Shown here: piece after piece, positions 46,771-56,842 of the stretch
How the letters are laid out: every line of letters starts with the position of its first letter
How positions within the stretch are numbered: position 1 is the stretch's first letter
Assembly (NCBI GenBank): GCA_947179485.1
Contig: OX359245.1
Location: 33,591,067 to 33,655,066 of the forward strand
Length of the DNA: 64,000 nt
Direction of reading: 5' to 3'
From: Allacma fusca
Taxonomy: Eukaryota; Arthropoda; Collembola; Symphypleona; Sminthuridae
Made by a program: the position numbers and the translations under genes
The notes under the pieces: model-generated
What the model saw: the letters and a program-made list of their open reading frames with translations, nothing else
What the model was told of the DNA's origin: nothing
The model's database searches: none

Positions 46771-47162
46771 TTTATAAATTTTACTTTACTGCGGATGTGT
46801 TTATAAATTGTATTGATCAGTGTGCTAATAAATTTCGCGTCTTAAAAGATATTTTGCGCTTACTTACTTATACATTAGCAGTACATTTTCTGGGTTGCAT
46901 GTTGGCATGTACAAATGGCTGCATACAATATATATCCTGGCTTTTTAACGGTTACCAATATAATTTCGCTAGTGGGCCGGGTGTAAACCACTATCACTTT
47001 ACTATGAGGAAACGTAAAGTAAACTTGTTGGCGCAATGTTCCCGAAGCTATGACATGGCCAGCAAAGGCCCGGCGGCCAAAGTTGACATTTACCCAAGAT
47101 TGGCACAGCTATGCTGGGCCAATACAAGCCCATAAGTTCTTGGTTTACTGGGCAACGATGTT
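46771..47162. other. Right end of the DNA transposon and edge of the LINE insertion
   Basis: No gene. Subterminal GGCC-containing words (GGCCCGGCGGCCAAAG, TGGGCCAATA) precede the candidate inverted end at 47138-47152. The first copy of the LINE target duplication (47150-47162) starts in the last three bases of that end. Confidence 0.5.
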
Positions 47163-47257
47163 GTATGTATGTATGTATTTTAGGGGTTCCCTCTCAACAT
47201 TGAGAGAGATACTGCTCAGGCCGTCAAGTGGGCCCATTGCAGATTGCCCTGTACACT

Positions 47258-50200
47258 TTACTTTGGGCGTGTTCCGAAGCGACCAGTTGCAATTGAGTAG
47301 TACAACAGGTCGCCCGAGCTCGCCTGTTTGAGGAGACTTAAGTCTAGGGTACATGCCTTAAGATAGATATTTCTAATCATGCAGAAGGCAGGGCATGTCG
47401 CTAGGAAGTGAAAGGCATCCTCATCCTCCATGCCACAATATGTGCACAGGGGGCAGGATGCCTTCCCAATTCTGTGGAGATGTTTTTGAAATCTGCCATG
47501 ACCAGAGATTACCTCCGTGAGCCACTTGATGTGGACTCGTGAGAACTTGGTCACCGATTTATTCCCAAATAGTGGAATGTTTATTAGTGATCTGGGGTGA
47601 GCACCAATTTTCAGGTTCTGCCATCTCTCAGTGTGCAAGGCACGCAGTTTGCTGCGTACAGTGTGTTTCACTACTGAGGTAGCAATTGGGAGTTTAATTG
47701 TGTCCTTGGTTGCTAAGGATTCTTTAGAGTAAGCTGCCTTAGCAAGTTTGTCTGCCTCCTCATTACCTTCAAAACCTTGATGACTTGGAATCCAATGGAG
47801 CTGAACAGTGTTATCTTTGGATAGACTGCTCAGCGCCATGTGACAATCAAGTACTAGTTTTGAAGAGGTGTAGGAGCTGTTTAGTGCAAGTAGGGAGCTC
47901 TGACTGTCACTGTAAAAAGTGATAGTTTCATTGCTATAGTTAGAATTCTTGAGCCAATTTGCTGCACACATGATTGCATGTATTTCACATTGAAATACTG
48001 TTGCATGTTTCTCAAGAGGGGTGGATTCGCGGAATATATCTTGCCGCGAGTTCCCTTCTCTCTTGTAGATATGAAAGCCACTGCCTGAAAACTGATCAGA
48101 TTTGGATCCATCAGTGTAACAGATGAGGCCCTTTTTGTCCAATGACAAGTCTTTGGTCCAATTGGACTTGTCTCCAATAACAATTTCCATATTGTTATTC
48201 TCGATTTGTAATGGGATGATACTATCGCTAGGTCTCAGCAGGATAGTTTCCATCGCCACCCATTCACTCCACAGTCTTGTGTGACTGCGTTTCACATGTG
48301 CCATAGATTTGCCGAGCCAGTGGTTCCTGGCCTGCAGTCTGTGCATTGTGCGTATAGCTATTCCCTGTAGATGCAAGTCTAGCGGAATAATACCTAGAAT
48401 TGCTTCTAAAGTGGCGGTTGGAGTGCTTCTGCAAGCACCCGTGATACTGAGACACGCTTGCCTCTGCACACCATTTAACTTAGCAAAGGTGTATTTTGCG
48501 CTGTACCCCGGATGCCAAACGATAACTGCGTATTCTAGAATGGGGCGCACAATTGTCGTGTACATCCAGTTAGCAATTTTTGGGTTGATGCCCCATTTCT
48601 TTCCAACCAAGCGTTTGATAGTAAGTAATGATGAACTGGCTTTGTTCGCAATGGAGAGACAGTGTACTCTCCAAGTGAGGTGGCTATCTAACATTACTCC
48701 TAAATATCTTATGCTTGGGTGGATGGTAATTTGATTGCCACGGTAGGAAAGCGTACTTATCCTCATTCGTGTGTTTCTGGTAAAGATGACTGCCCCCGTT
48801 TTTTCCGGGTTTAGTTTGAGACCCGTGCGTGTGCACCATCCATCGATGATGCCTAGACCCTTAAGAGTTCTATCCGCACATGTGCCGAAGTCTTTTCCTG
48901 CCTGGGCAAGGACCGCATCATCTGCAAATCCTTGCGATAAGACAGACGGCATCCTGGTTTGGAGCTGTTGCAGAAGCTCATCCATAACGAGATTCCAGAT
49001 TAGAGGAGACAAGACTCCACCTTGCGGGGTTCCCCTCTCAACCCTTCTCTCGCTGTGAGAGCTTCTCAGTGAGGAACAAACTAATCTGGATTGCAGCATA
49101 TGATTTATCCAACGACGAATCACAGGGTCAATACCAGTTCTGTTCAGAGCTGATTCCATCGCAGCAAAGAATAAGTTATTAAATGCTCCGTCGATATCCG
49201 CAAATATCGCAATGACAATTTCCTTATTTTCCAGGGCTTTTTCCACATAGCATACAAGTCGATGAAGTGCTGCCTCAGTGGAGGTCCCCCTTAAATAAGC
49301 AAATTGTTTGTTTCCACGAAGATTTGCTTGTAGTTGATGTGTCCTAATGTGACAGTCAACTAGTCTTTCGAGTGTTTTCAAAAGAAAAGAGGAAAGTGAG
49401 ATTGGTCTCCAAGCGGCCGAACTTTCGTAGCAGCCTTTTCCAGGTTTCGGGATGAATATCACTCTGGCCTTACGCCATTCTAGTGGCACGTAACCTAGTG
49501 TCAGACAACCTTTGTAGATTGTGCAAAGGTATGTGCTGAGTACATCCAAGCCCTTTAGTAAAACTATCGGGGAGATGTTGTCGGGGCCAGCAGCTTTGTA
49601 TGGACCAAAGGTACTTACTGCCCATTTTACTTTGGATGGATTCACTATTTTGTCTAGCTCCATCACCTCCATTTTATTGTGATCCCAAGTTATGTTGTTA
49701 TACAAGGGACTACATGGAAAGTGGTGAGCTAGTAATTCATCTAGTACTTGGCAATCATCCCTTGTGTGAGTACCATTCGGGAGTTTTATGCGAGTAGGAG
49801 TTCTTCTATTCTCCGAACTCAGTATTTTTTTAAGTCTAGCCGCCACTGGTAAGCTGGTTACGCTCTCACAGTAGGTTTGCCATGACTTACGCTTCTCGTT
49901 TCTGAGAACTTTTTTGTATTTGTTTCTGCATCTCTTATAGTTCTCCCAGGCCGTTGGATCACGCTCATCTGGGTTGCCAACAGTTCGGAGTAGACCACGG
50001 GATCTTTTGCGGAGAGCAGTCAGTTCATTGGTCCACCAAGGAACAGTTTTTTGCCTCCACGAAATTGTTTTCAGTGGACAGGCTTTGTCGAAGCTTTTTT
50101 GAATAGATGATGTTATCAGCAAAGCCTGACTCTCCAGTTTTTCAACATTGAGAGGTGCTTCCATGTGTACACCCTTTAAATCTTCGCATAAGAAATTAAT

Positions 50201-51037
50201 GTATTCCAACCAATCAGCCTTTCTAATGTTACGAGCTTTTATTGGATTTGGCTTCATGGCAGACACCAAAAATCCAATGTACAAGTGGTCAGACATGGAC
50301 TCGATGTCCAGAACATCCCACTGTCTTATTAGATTGAGTGCCCAACTGTTTGTGATTGTGACATCTAGGACCTCCTGTCTATTAGCAACTACAAATGTGG
50401 GTTTGTTTCCCACATTGCAGGTCTGCAGGTGGTTCCCTAGTAGAAATTCAAGTAGCTGTTCGCCTCTTGAGTTTATATTGGAGCTACCCCAAGCTGTGTG
50501 GTGAGCATTCGCATCTGCACCCATGACCAGCGGGATGTTTAGCTCGTTGCAGTATTCAACAAGGTTTGCGATGGATCTGCTGGGAGTTGATTGTGTGTCA
50601 CCAGGGCAGTATGCTGATGCAAACACAATTGTCTCATTTCTCCATTCAGTGGAGATAGCCACCAAGTCTCTATCATTAAATTGTGAGAGAGGAGTGGCAA
50701 TTATGTTTCTGGTTGTTACAATGCAAGTTCTAGGAGCTTCGTTTATTGTACCAACAAATATATTATCTCTTTTGCCGAGGCCAGAGATTTTGTTTTTGAC
50801 CAGATATGGTTCTTGGATGAGGAAGACGAGAGAATGAGCATGGCGCGCTTTACTGTTATTGCGCAAATGCATTGCATTCTTTTGTTGCATCACCAGACTG
50901 TCGCGCCAATTCATAAGTGAAGTTGACGCATCACGACAGTGATGCAAGTTAATTTGGGTCGTGTAAACATGGGGAGTATCTATAATAGGTACTCCCATGT
51001 TACGTGACCCAGGGAAAAGCCTAAAGGATGCAGACAT
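47258..51037 (-). CDS. LINE ORF2: AP-type endonuclease, reverse transcriptase, RNase H
   Basis: 1259 residues. The N-terminal endonuclease carries IQEPYL, MGADANAHHTAWGSS and SMSDHLYI blocks of the exonuclease-endonuclease-phosphatase fold. Reverse transcriptase follows with WRKARVIFIPKPGKG, WRPISLSSFLLKTLERL, FADIDGAFNNLFF, the RGTPQGGVLSPLIWNLVMD block and the catalytic FADD at 704-707. RNase H carries YTDGSKS with D976, then ECEIHA-like QCEIHAIM and SDSQSS blocks. A CX2C-X-H-X-C-type finger (CPLCTYCGMEDEDAFHFLATC) lies near the C-terminus. The protein nicks the target and reverse-transcribes the element RNA. No stops or frameshifts. Confidence 0.95.
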   Translation of the reverse strand: MSASFRLFPGSRNMGVPIIDTPHVYTTQINLHHCRDASTSLMNWRDSLVMQQKNAMHLRNNSKARHAHSLVFLIQEPYLVKNKISGLGKRDNIFVGTINEAPRTCIVTTRNIIATPLSQFNDRDLVAISTEWRNETIVFASAYCPGDTQSTPSRSIANLVEYCNELNIPLVMGADANAHHTAWGSSNINSRGEQLLEFLLGNHLQTCNVGNKPTFVVANRQEVLDVTITNSWALNLIRQWDVLDIESMSDHLYIGFLVSAMKPNPIKARNIRKADWLEYINFLCEDLKGVHMEAPLNVEKLESQALLITSSIQKSFDKACPLKTISWRQKTVPWWTNELTALRKRSRGLLRTVGNPDERDPTAWENYKRCRNKYKKVLRNEKRKSWQTYCESVTSLPVAARLKKILSSENRRTPTRIKLPNGTHTRDDCQVLDELLAHHFPCSPLYNNITWDHNKMEVMELDKIVNPSKVKWAVSTFGPYKAAGPDNISPIVLLKGLDVLSTYLCTIYKGCLTLGYVPLEWRKARVIFIPKPGKGCYESSAAWRPISLSSFLLKTLERLVDCHIRTHQLQANLRGNKQFAYLRGTSTEAALHRLVCYVEKALENKEIVIAIFADIDGAFNNLFFAAMESALNRTGIDPVIRRWINHMLQSRLVCSSLRSSHSERRVERGTPQGGVLSPLIWNLVMDELLQQLQTRMPSVLSQGFADDAVLAQAGKDFGTCADRTLKGLGIIDGWCTRTGLKLNPEKTGAVIFTRNTRMRISTLSYRGNQITIHPSIRYLGVMLDSHLTWRVHCLSIANKASSSLLTIKRLVGKKWGINPKIANWMYTTIVRPILEYAVIVWHPGYSAKYTFAKLNGVQRQACLSITGACRSTPTATLEAILGIIPLDLHLQGIAIRTMHRLQARNHWLGKSMAHVKRSHTRLWSEWVAMETILLRPSDSIIPLQIENNNMEIVIGDKSNWTKDLSLDKKGLICYTDGSKSDQFSGSGFHIYKREGNSRQDIFRESTPLEKHATVFQCEIHAIMCAANWLKNSNYSNETITFYSDSQSSLLALNSSYTSSKLVLDCHMALSSLSKDNTVQLHWIPSHQGFEGNEEADKLAKAAYSKESLATKDTIKLPIATSVVKHTVRSKLRALHTERWQNLKIGAHPRSLINIPLFGNKSVTKFSRVHIKWLTEVISGHGRFQKHLHRIGKASCPLCTYCGMEDEDAFHFLATCPAFCMIRNIYLKACTLDLSLLKQASSGDLLYYSIATGRFGTRPK

Positions 51038-51075
51038 TTACACAATAGGATGGGAAAGAGGTTGATGCATAGCAT

Positions 51076-52725
51076 CTACACAGGATCAGGTTTGGCGCGC
51101 TCAGATTTCTTCAGCCTTGCCTCAAAGCGTAGTGTACCCACGCTGTAGAAGAGCGTGAAATCTTTTGCGCGCAAATACTCCACTGAAGCAGGATCAACTC
51201 CTATGATCCTACTGCATCCAAGCAGTGGTGCTCCAGGAAGAGATTTGGCCGACCAAAACTCACTCCATCTGTGTGTGAGAAGTCCTGGATTCTGTGTCCT
51301 GAGTCTTTTGAGGAACTCAGGAAACGATTGCACAGGACCGTTTACACGCACATAGAAGGTAGCTTGGTTTTCCGATTTCCCCGGTGGGGCTTCGGTTGGT
51401 TTCCAGGCCGCGAAGGTGTGAGTCCCAATTTTACTCACCCACTTCACGTCTGGGCACCTGCTCGTAACCCACTCGTACGTGTGAGAGTTGAAACAATCAA
51501 CTCTAATTCGGCCTGACGAGGTCAGTGTGGGCTCCTTCATTTGAAGGATTTGCCCCTGACTGACCCCATCATCGTACAATTTGTACAATTCTAGTGTGAA
51601 GTGTTGGCACGCCTTTACACTGATCTTCCTCCCAACATCATCACCAGCTAGGGTAATGATGGCGGAGTGTTCCAGGAGAGGCGCTTCCTCTACTTCATTA
51701 GTGGTGGTGGCTATATCTTTAGGAGGTGCACTAGTGCCAGCTCCTAAAGAATTAGCAGAGGGAGGGGTTGGCAGGTCTGTCCGACCTTTCTTCCTCCCCT
51801 TTTTGCCCGACTCCCCAGCACTGGAGCCCGAGCTGTTAGGGCAGGGCCTCTTGCCTTCCTTAGTGGTGGGAGTGGATGGTTGGGGGGGAGCGTTCTTCTT
51901 TTTTTCGATACTGAGATCTTTCAAGTATCTCCTACGCTCTTTACTCGGCATTTTCCGAACGGCGGCGCTCGTGAGTCGGGTAAAGCTAGTGCTGGAAGTG
52001 GCTACTTCCTTGCCAATAGCTTCCGTTGCCGGCTCATGAGTGTCCGCTAAAAGAGAAGCAGCAGCTTCCTCTGGGATGACCACTTCCATCTCCTCCGATG
52101 TTAGAGGAGAGAGTGGGTTAATGAGGTCCGTATCTACAATAAATGGACAAGTGATGTATAAAGTTGATTTATAGGACCACCAAGACATATAGTGAGCAGC
52201 TGCGCCCCTTAAAGCCCACCTATGCCCCAGTCTGAACTGTGGGTGACTAGTGTGATGATCACATTTGGTTGCCCAGCTATGATCTTGCACACGTATGTCC
52301 GGGTAGTGCACATATAGTGTGCACACTCGAAGGATGCATATAAAAAGTACATTTGAGGTGTATACATTGTGTGTATATATAGAGGGAAAGTTTGAGGCAT
52401 TACAGAGCCAGAAATTATTTCCAGCCTGTGCCTTTGGAGTTGTGTAGGTTGAGGCACCTGTGGAGTAGATGAGAGTCAACACACGCTCAACGTTTCGGGA
52501 AGACCCTAACAGATGTCGCCCTAGTGTTGAACATGCGATGACTCCCATATAATCCACATAATGCCACCCAGCCACTACACGCCTCATGGATATAATCTTT
52601 TTTATATCAAAATATAGTATGGGGTTATGTGTCAAGTGACTTGCACTCACCTGGGCCTCTGGCACCTTCGTTCCCATTGGTTTCCATAGTCCAGGTGGGA
52701 TGCAAGTCCTATTGACACAATCCAA
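51076..52725 (-). CDS. LINE ORF1 (Gag-like RNA-binding protein)
   Basis: The frame is open over 549 codons, but the first ~200 look like translated 5' leader. A likely start is the ATG at 52089 (MEVVIPEEAAASLLADTHEP), giving 337 residues. The centre is Lys/Pro/Ser-rich (KERRRYLKDLSIEKKKN, then a basic stretch). The C-terminal half (W...CPDVKWVS, LTHRWSEFWSAKSLPGAPLL, GCSRIIGVDPASVEYL) resembles the DUF4780-type nucleic-acid-binding domain of arthropod LINE ORF1 proteins. It ends 38 bp before the ORF2 start codon. It probably coats the element RNA. No zinc knuckle is seen. Confidence 0.8.
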   Translation of the reverse strand: MDCVNRTCIPPGLWKPMGTKVPEAQVSASHLTHNPILYFDIKKIISMRRVVAGWHYVDYMGVIACSTLGRHLLGSSRNVERVLTLIYSTGASTYTTPKAQAGNNFWLCNASNFPSIYTHNVYTSNVLFICILRVCTLYVHYPDIRVQDHSWATKCDHHTSHPQFRLGHRWALRGAAAHYMSWWSYKSTLYITCPFIVDTDLINPLSPLTSEEMEVVIPEEAAASLLADTHEPATEAIGKEVATSSTSFTRLTSAAVRKMPSKERRRYLKDLSIEKKKNAPPQPSTPTTKEGKRPCPNSSGSSAGESGKKGRKKGRTDLPTPPSANSLGAGTSAPPKDIATTTNEVEEAPLLEHSAIITLAGDDVGRKISVKACQHFTLELYKLYDDGVSQGQILQMKEPTLTSSGRIRVDCFNSHTYEWVTSRCPDVKWVSKIGTHTFAAWKPTEAPPGKSENQATFYVRVNGPVQSFPEFLKRLRTQNPGLLTHRWSEFWSAKSLPGAPLLGCSRIIGVDPASVEYLRAKDFTLFYSVGTLRFEARLKKSERAKPDPV

Positions 52726-53008
52726 TACTTGTGTGTAACACAGAAAAATTCTACTCTTGGTTGGAGGAGAAAAGCAGCACGTCCTTACACTTCAGTGGCG
52801 CGAACGCGAATCGGGCAACGATGTTAGTCACTAATCTTAAGTTATGGCAAGTACGATTAAGCATTGTGGTAAACAGAAGGCAATTTTTCCAAACACTTGC
52901 AATAAAATGGGGTACAATGTAAAATTATTTCATCGAACTCCAGATTACTGGAAATAATATTAATATTTATTATGATTTAGTTATTCAAAACAGAAATTTA
53001 AGTTTTAC

Positions 53009-53086
53009 CTCTATAGTAAAGTTAAAACAGGAAGTTCTACAAATATTTAAAAATAGAAGTAACGTTGAAAATAATAAGAGCTTCAT
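53009..53086 (-). pseudogene. Orphan signal-peptide exon of a CRAL-TRIO gene
   Basis: ATG at 53086 encodes 26 codons starting MKLLLFSTLLLFLNIC and ends with GAG and a GTAAAA donor. It is close to exon 1 of gene E (MKPLLFSTLLLFLNIC), and its promoter is also conserved. No core exon follows: 180 bp downstream on this strand lie the LINE and then the DNA transposon. The remaining exons are either deleted or displaced beyond 36.3 kb. Confidence 0.7.
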
Positions 53087-53300
53087 GACGGCTGAATCAA
53101 AAGACACCTTCTCAACACTGCAATGGGATTTTCGTTTGGAATATATACAGATTGAAAAAAATTAAGTAAATCATTTCATATTATTTTAATACACTCTTCC
53201 TGAAAGTACTGAAATTTGAGAATTTTTAGTACTGCTCAGGGATTTAAATGCAAATGTACTTTAATTTACATGGAATAATCCCTCAGTCATAATTTACTTA
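53087..53300 (-). promoter_or_regulatory. Promoter paralogous to that of gene E
   Basis: A TATA-like TATATATTCC lies about 54 bp upstream of the ATG at the same spacing as in gene E. Further up, the block GCAAATGTACTTTAATTTAC (plus strand, then ATGGAATAATCC) is shared with the gene E upstream region. Conservation of this block in two diverged copies suggests function or recent duplication. Confidence 0.55.
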
Positions 53301-53345
53301 TTTTTCAACCTTCGAGCTTCGTTAAGACCTTTAAACTTCAGCCAG

Positions 53346-53470
53346 AATTTAGGAATTTTCATTCCCAAATTTAGGAATTTTCATTCCCAATTTTAGGAAT
53401 TTTCATTCCCAATTTTAGGAATTTTCATTCCCAATTTTAGGAATTTTCATTCCCAACTTTAGGAATGAAT
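53346..53470. repeat. Tandem repeat, 23 bp unit, about five copies
   Basis: The unit TTTAGGAATTTTCATTCCCA plus AAT/ATT is repeated with few changes. It lies just upstream of the conserved promoter block. Confidence 0.9.
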
Positions 53471-56400
53471 TGAGCCTTTCAATCAATTTGCAACTATTTT
53501 GATTTGAATTCAATTCACAAAACAGAGCATTCCCGGACTCCAAATTTTGATCCGAATTCCATGTATTGTACAATTTATTGTAAATTTTAAAAAAATATTC
53601 GAATATTACAGCTGTTTATTGATGATTTTGATGTTGGAGGGACAGATAATTTGCGCGAATATTTCAAGTGATCATTTAAAATTTCCTGATAGGATACGTT
53701 TCTGTGATATGAAAGTAGCTACGGAGGGTAGCTTACTATAGTGAGATTGCTATAGGCGAGATGGCCATATAGATATTTATACATATAGGGAAATACCTCG
53801 TTTTTTAAACTTATTCAGGGATAGGGATCTAGGATTACGATAAGGTGCATCGTAATTGACGACGGTGCATCGGACATGTCTGTAGTAACGTAGTAGGGCA
53901 CAAATATATGGGTAAAACTTATTGCTAGTGATGAAAATTTTTAAAAGGTAATAATTTTTACATTTTCCATAAATAACGCAATTCCAAGTTTTTCCTTACT
54001 TCATACACAGATAACGTACGTTTGTGGCGAAGTTTGTTTTATTTGTTACCCGGATGCAAAACCAATTTAGAGATTTAAACCTACCTGATTAAGGAAAAGT
54101 TGTTCTTACAATTAGAAGGTACTTGGACCATGATGGCGTTTACGATACTTTTCAATTACCAGTTACAATAAATTGGTCAAAGTAATAATAAAATAAATTG
54201 GTCTAAATGAGGTAATTTATTTAATGATGTATCTGAACATTCTGAACAACTGTGTAGGAAACAAAATAAATATATTATATATAATTATGGACTTTCTAGT
54301 GCGAAATTCATTACGATGCTGGAATTGTTGAAACTGACTCATACGAGCTGGTTTTACTATAGCTCATAGGATTTAATAAACAAAAGAATTTATTACTTTC
54401 CATAACTTTTTAAAAAACTCGAAACTACCCCCTCCCACCCACAGATCTGACTGCTGCAGCCGAAATTTGTATCCAAGTGAATGATGTTATTAGACGTTTA
54501 TGAAAAACCAAATATACAATATTTTGACGACAGTAATTTCCAAAAATTATTCCTTAATAAATTCCACGCATTTTTTCCAGAAACGGAATTTCCGGACGGA
54601 ATCTTGTTCGAGAGTTGTTGAGAATGCTTTAAAACAATAATAGAATTTAAAATTAGAAAAATCCGACTTAGCTTTTTGTTAAGCTGATTGAAAGTTCAAA
54701 CATGATGCGATTTGAGCTGTCTAAATACCACGCCCTTAGATTAGAGCTTCTAATGGGGACAAAATTCTTGTCCCGTCCCTGTCCCGATATTTTTTAAAAA
54801 CCTTTGTCCCCGTCCCGTCTCCAAAAATTATAAAAAAACGTCCCCGTCCCGTCCCTAAAAATTTTAAAAAAAAACGAGCCCCTCCCGTCCCAAAAAATTG
54901 AAAAATGTTGTCTTCGTCCCGTCCCTATAATTTAAAAAAACGTCCCCGGTGCTGAAAATCGGAGCATGTGAACAAAATTCCTGTCCCGTCCCGGTAATTA
55001 CTAAAAACAGTTCACAACCACAAGATCTAGCTTATTTATGGGTAATTCGAAGGATTTTTGGGTACCAAATCCGGTATGGGTAAGATATTGACCTCGGGGG
55101 TCACAGTTGGGTCATTGTGTGAAAAACTGGAACCAAACTTGACAGGCAACTCATCTGGGCTTAAACCAAAAGTTCTAGCCTATTTGCGGGCAATTCGAAT
55201 GATTTTTGGTACCCAATCCGGTATGGGTAAGATATTAACCTCGGGGGTTACAGCTGGGTCATCGTGGCACAAACTGGAACCAAACTCGGCACACGTTTAA
55301 TATGTGTCTAATTAAAGCCCTTATTCCAATCTGGGCCAGTTTTGTCACCGTTTAGATTATGAAACCGGTATCAACGCTCTTTGACCTCTTGAGGTCAGTA
55401 TTTTGGAATGTTGAGGTCATATCTCGCTGAAATTTTTTTTGCACGTTATTTAATTTTTATTCTTGCCATTTTTGAAGTAATATTGCTAATTTTCAGTTTG
55501 AATTTTTTGGTACCCCATGAGCCCCCCCTCATTTTTTGCTAACTTTGACCCGGGATATCTCCAAATCCCGTCCTCAGATTTTTTCGGGGCAATTATCAAA
55601 AATGATCTACGCATCAAGGCGCACCCTGCAGTAATTGTTTCGCTAAATTCGAACAGAGGGCATTTTCTCGTAAGGATTGTGCGGTGTCCTTCCCAAAGAA
55701 CATATGGAGAATTATTTAATGAAAAATTCGTTGCAAAATAAAACTGCGATGTTTTATGTGTCTCGAATTTAACAGCCTCAATTATCTATTTTTCCCTGAT
55801 TGCAAAATTGCAAACTATAACACTTCTTTCCACCGAACTGACTAGCATAGAAGTTTAAAGATTTAGCCTTATTTTCAAATTCAACCCACGTTTCAAACAC
55901 ATTCGAATTTTGATAAGTGGTAACTGCAGGAAGATCTTTGCAAGCATTGGTGTGTAATAAAATTTCAACCAGCACCGATTAATCTGATTCTCTTCGGGAC
56001 AAACAAGGCAATTTTCTGGAGTAAAAATGTGCTGGACACGGGCTACCATATTTGAATTTATGTTTCAGGATTGAAGTAAAAGATCCTATAGTGATCGTTA
56101 CATTATTTATTAATATTACTGCCATAATGCGTACCTGCTTTAAAGAGACGACTTAGCATTCTCAAACTGTGTGCTAAAAGAGAAAATATCCACTTAATAT
56201 TAATTATTACTGATAGTGCATTAATGTTGGCAATTTTTTCACTTCAATGTATTGCTCCGTGATATTTCCATACTTTCCTTTGGCTTAAATTCAGGTGTTA
56301 TCTAGTACTATGTTGAATGGGTTCTAACAGTCTATACATTATACAGTAGCTCAGAGGACGTATTTCTTTCCGAATGAATACAACCACAGGAGCAATAACT

Positions 56401-56842
56401 GAGGAAAATTCCAATACAGGGGATTCATGTAAACTTTTACTTTGATTCCTATTTTCAATAGCACTTCACTGAACTGTTCCCGTCCTCTTTCCCACATATG
56501 CCGGATACCCTGACCTATGTATGTATGTTATAAATGAGTTTTATAGTTAATATAATTGCTCCAGGTCAGGCTTTATCAAATCACTTTGGTTCTCAATAGG
56601 TCCGAGATTAGATTCTCTCAAGCTAAAACCTGTGAATCTTCCATTCAGCAATGTGGAAAAGTTCTGTCTTATTTCTAAAGCTTTTGGATTCAGTAATAAA
56701 TCCAGTTAGGATTTAGGAATCGCCTGTAGTAGTTCAATTGTAGCTTCAGTTACGTTTAATTTTGAATCAAGGGTATAGAATAGGAAAAGTATCTTTTCTG
56801 CTTATATTTTTAAAATTGAATTTTCAGTAGCAATCAGTTGGA
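53471..56842. other. Intergenic with two repeat blocks
   Basis: At 54757-55010 a block made of GTCCCGTCCC/GTCCCCGTCCC words on an AT background looks like another transposon derivative. 55027-55300 is a 148 bp tandem duplication, listed separately. TATAAATG at 56529-56536 is a possible core promoter for the micro-exon gene. TTTTCAG at 56820-56826 could be the acceptor of a 5' UTR intron. No other gene is supported. Confidence 0.45.
55027..55300. repeat. 148 bp tandem duplication, two diverged copies
   Basis: Copies begin CTAGCTTATTTATGGG (55027) and CTAGCCTATTTGCGGG (55175) and share TCCGGTATGGGTAAGATATT. Scattered differences show it is not recent. The open frame across it is a repeat artefact. 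Confidence 0.85.

Larger units (their letters stand above)
36298..47152 (+). mobile_element. CACTA/EnSpm-like DNA transposon carrying two genes, disrupted
   Basis: Candidate 15 bp inverted ends CCCGGTAAACCAAGA (36298-36312) and the inverse of CCCAGTAAACCAAGA (47138-47152) differ at one base and are flanked by CA on both sides. Between them lie a DUF4806-like gene and a transposase of the metazoan family related to CACTA/EnSpm Tnp2. Near the right end are repeated GGCC/TTGGCC words. The 6.2 kb Gypsy element at 37455-43661 is a later insertion; without it the transposon is about 4.6 kb. The transposase supports the class better than the ends do: the termini are not CACTA, and a 2 bp duplication is unusual. 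Confidence 0.55.
47163..52812 (-). mobile_element. Full-length non-LTR retrotransposon (LINE) with 13 bp target duplication
   Basis: 5650 bp on the minus strand, flanked by GGGCAACGATGTT at 47150-47162 and 52813-52825. It has a 5' untranslated region, ORF1, ORF2 and a ~95 bp 3' region ending in a (TACA)n tail at 47163-47175 instead of poly(A). The ORF2 order endonuclease-RT-RNase H places it among the I/R1/LOA-type clades; LOA-like is my best guess. Both ORFs are open, so it looks recently inserted and possibly competent. Confidence 0.93.

Noticed and set aside
55058-55300. 80-codon ORF with internal repeats
   Set aside because: It is created by the 148 bp tandem duplication and has no other support.
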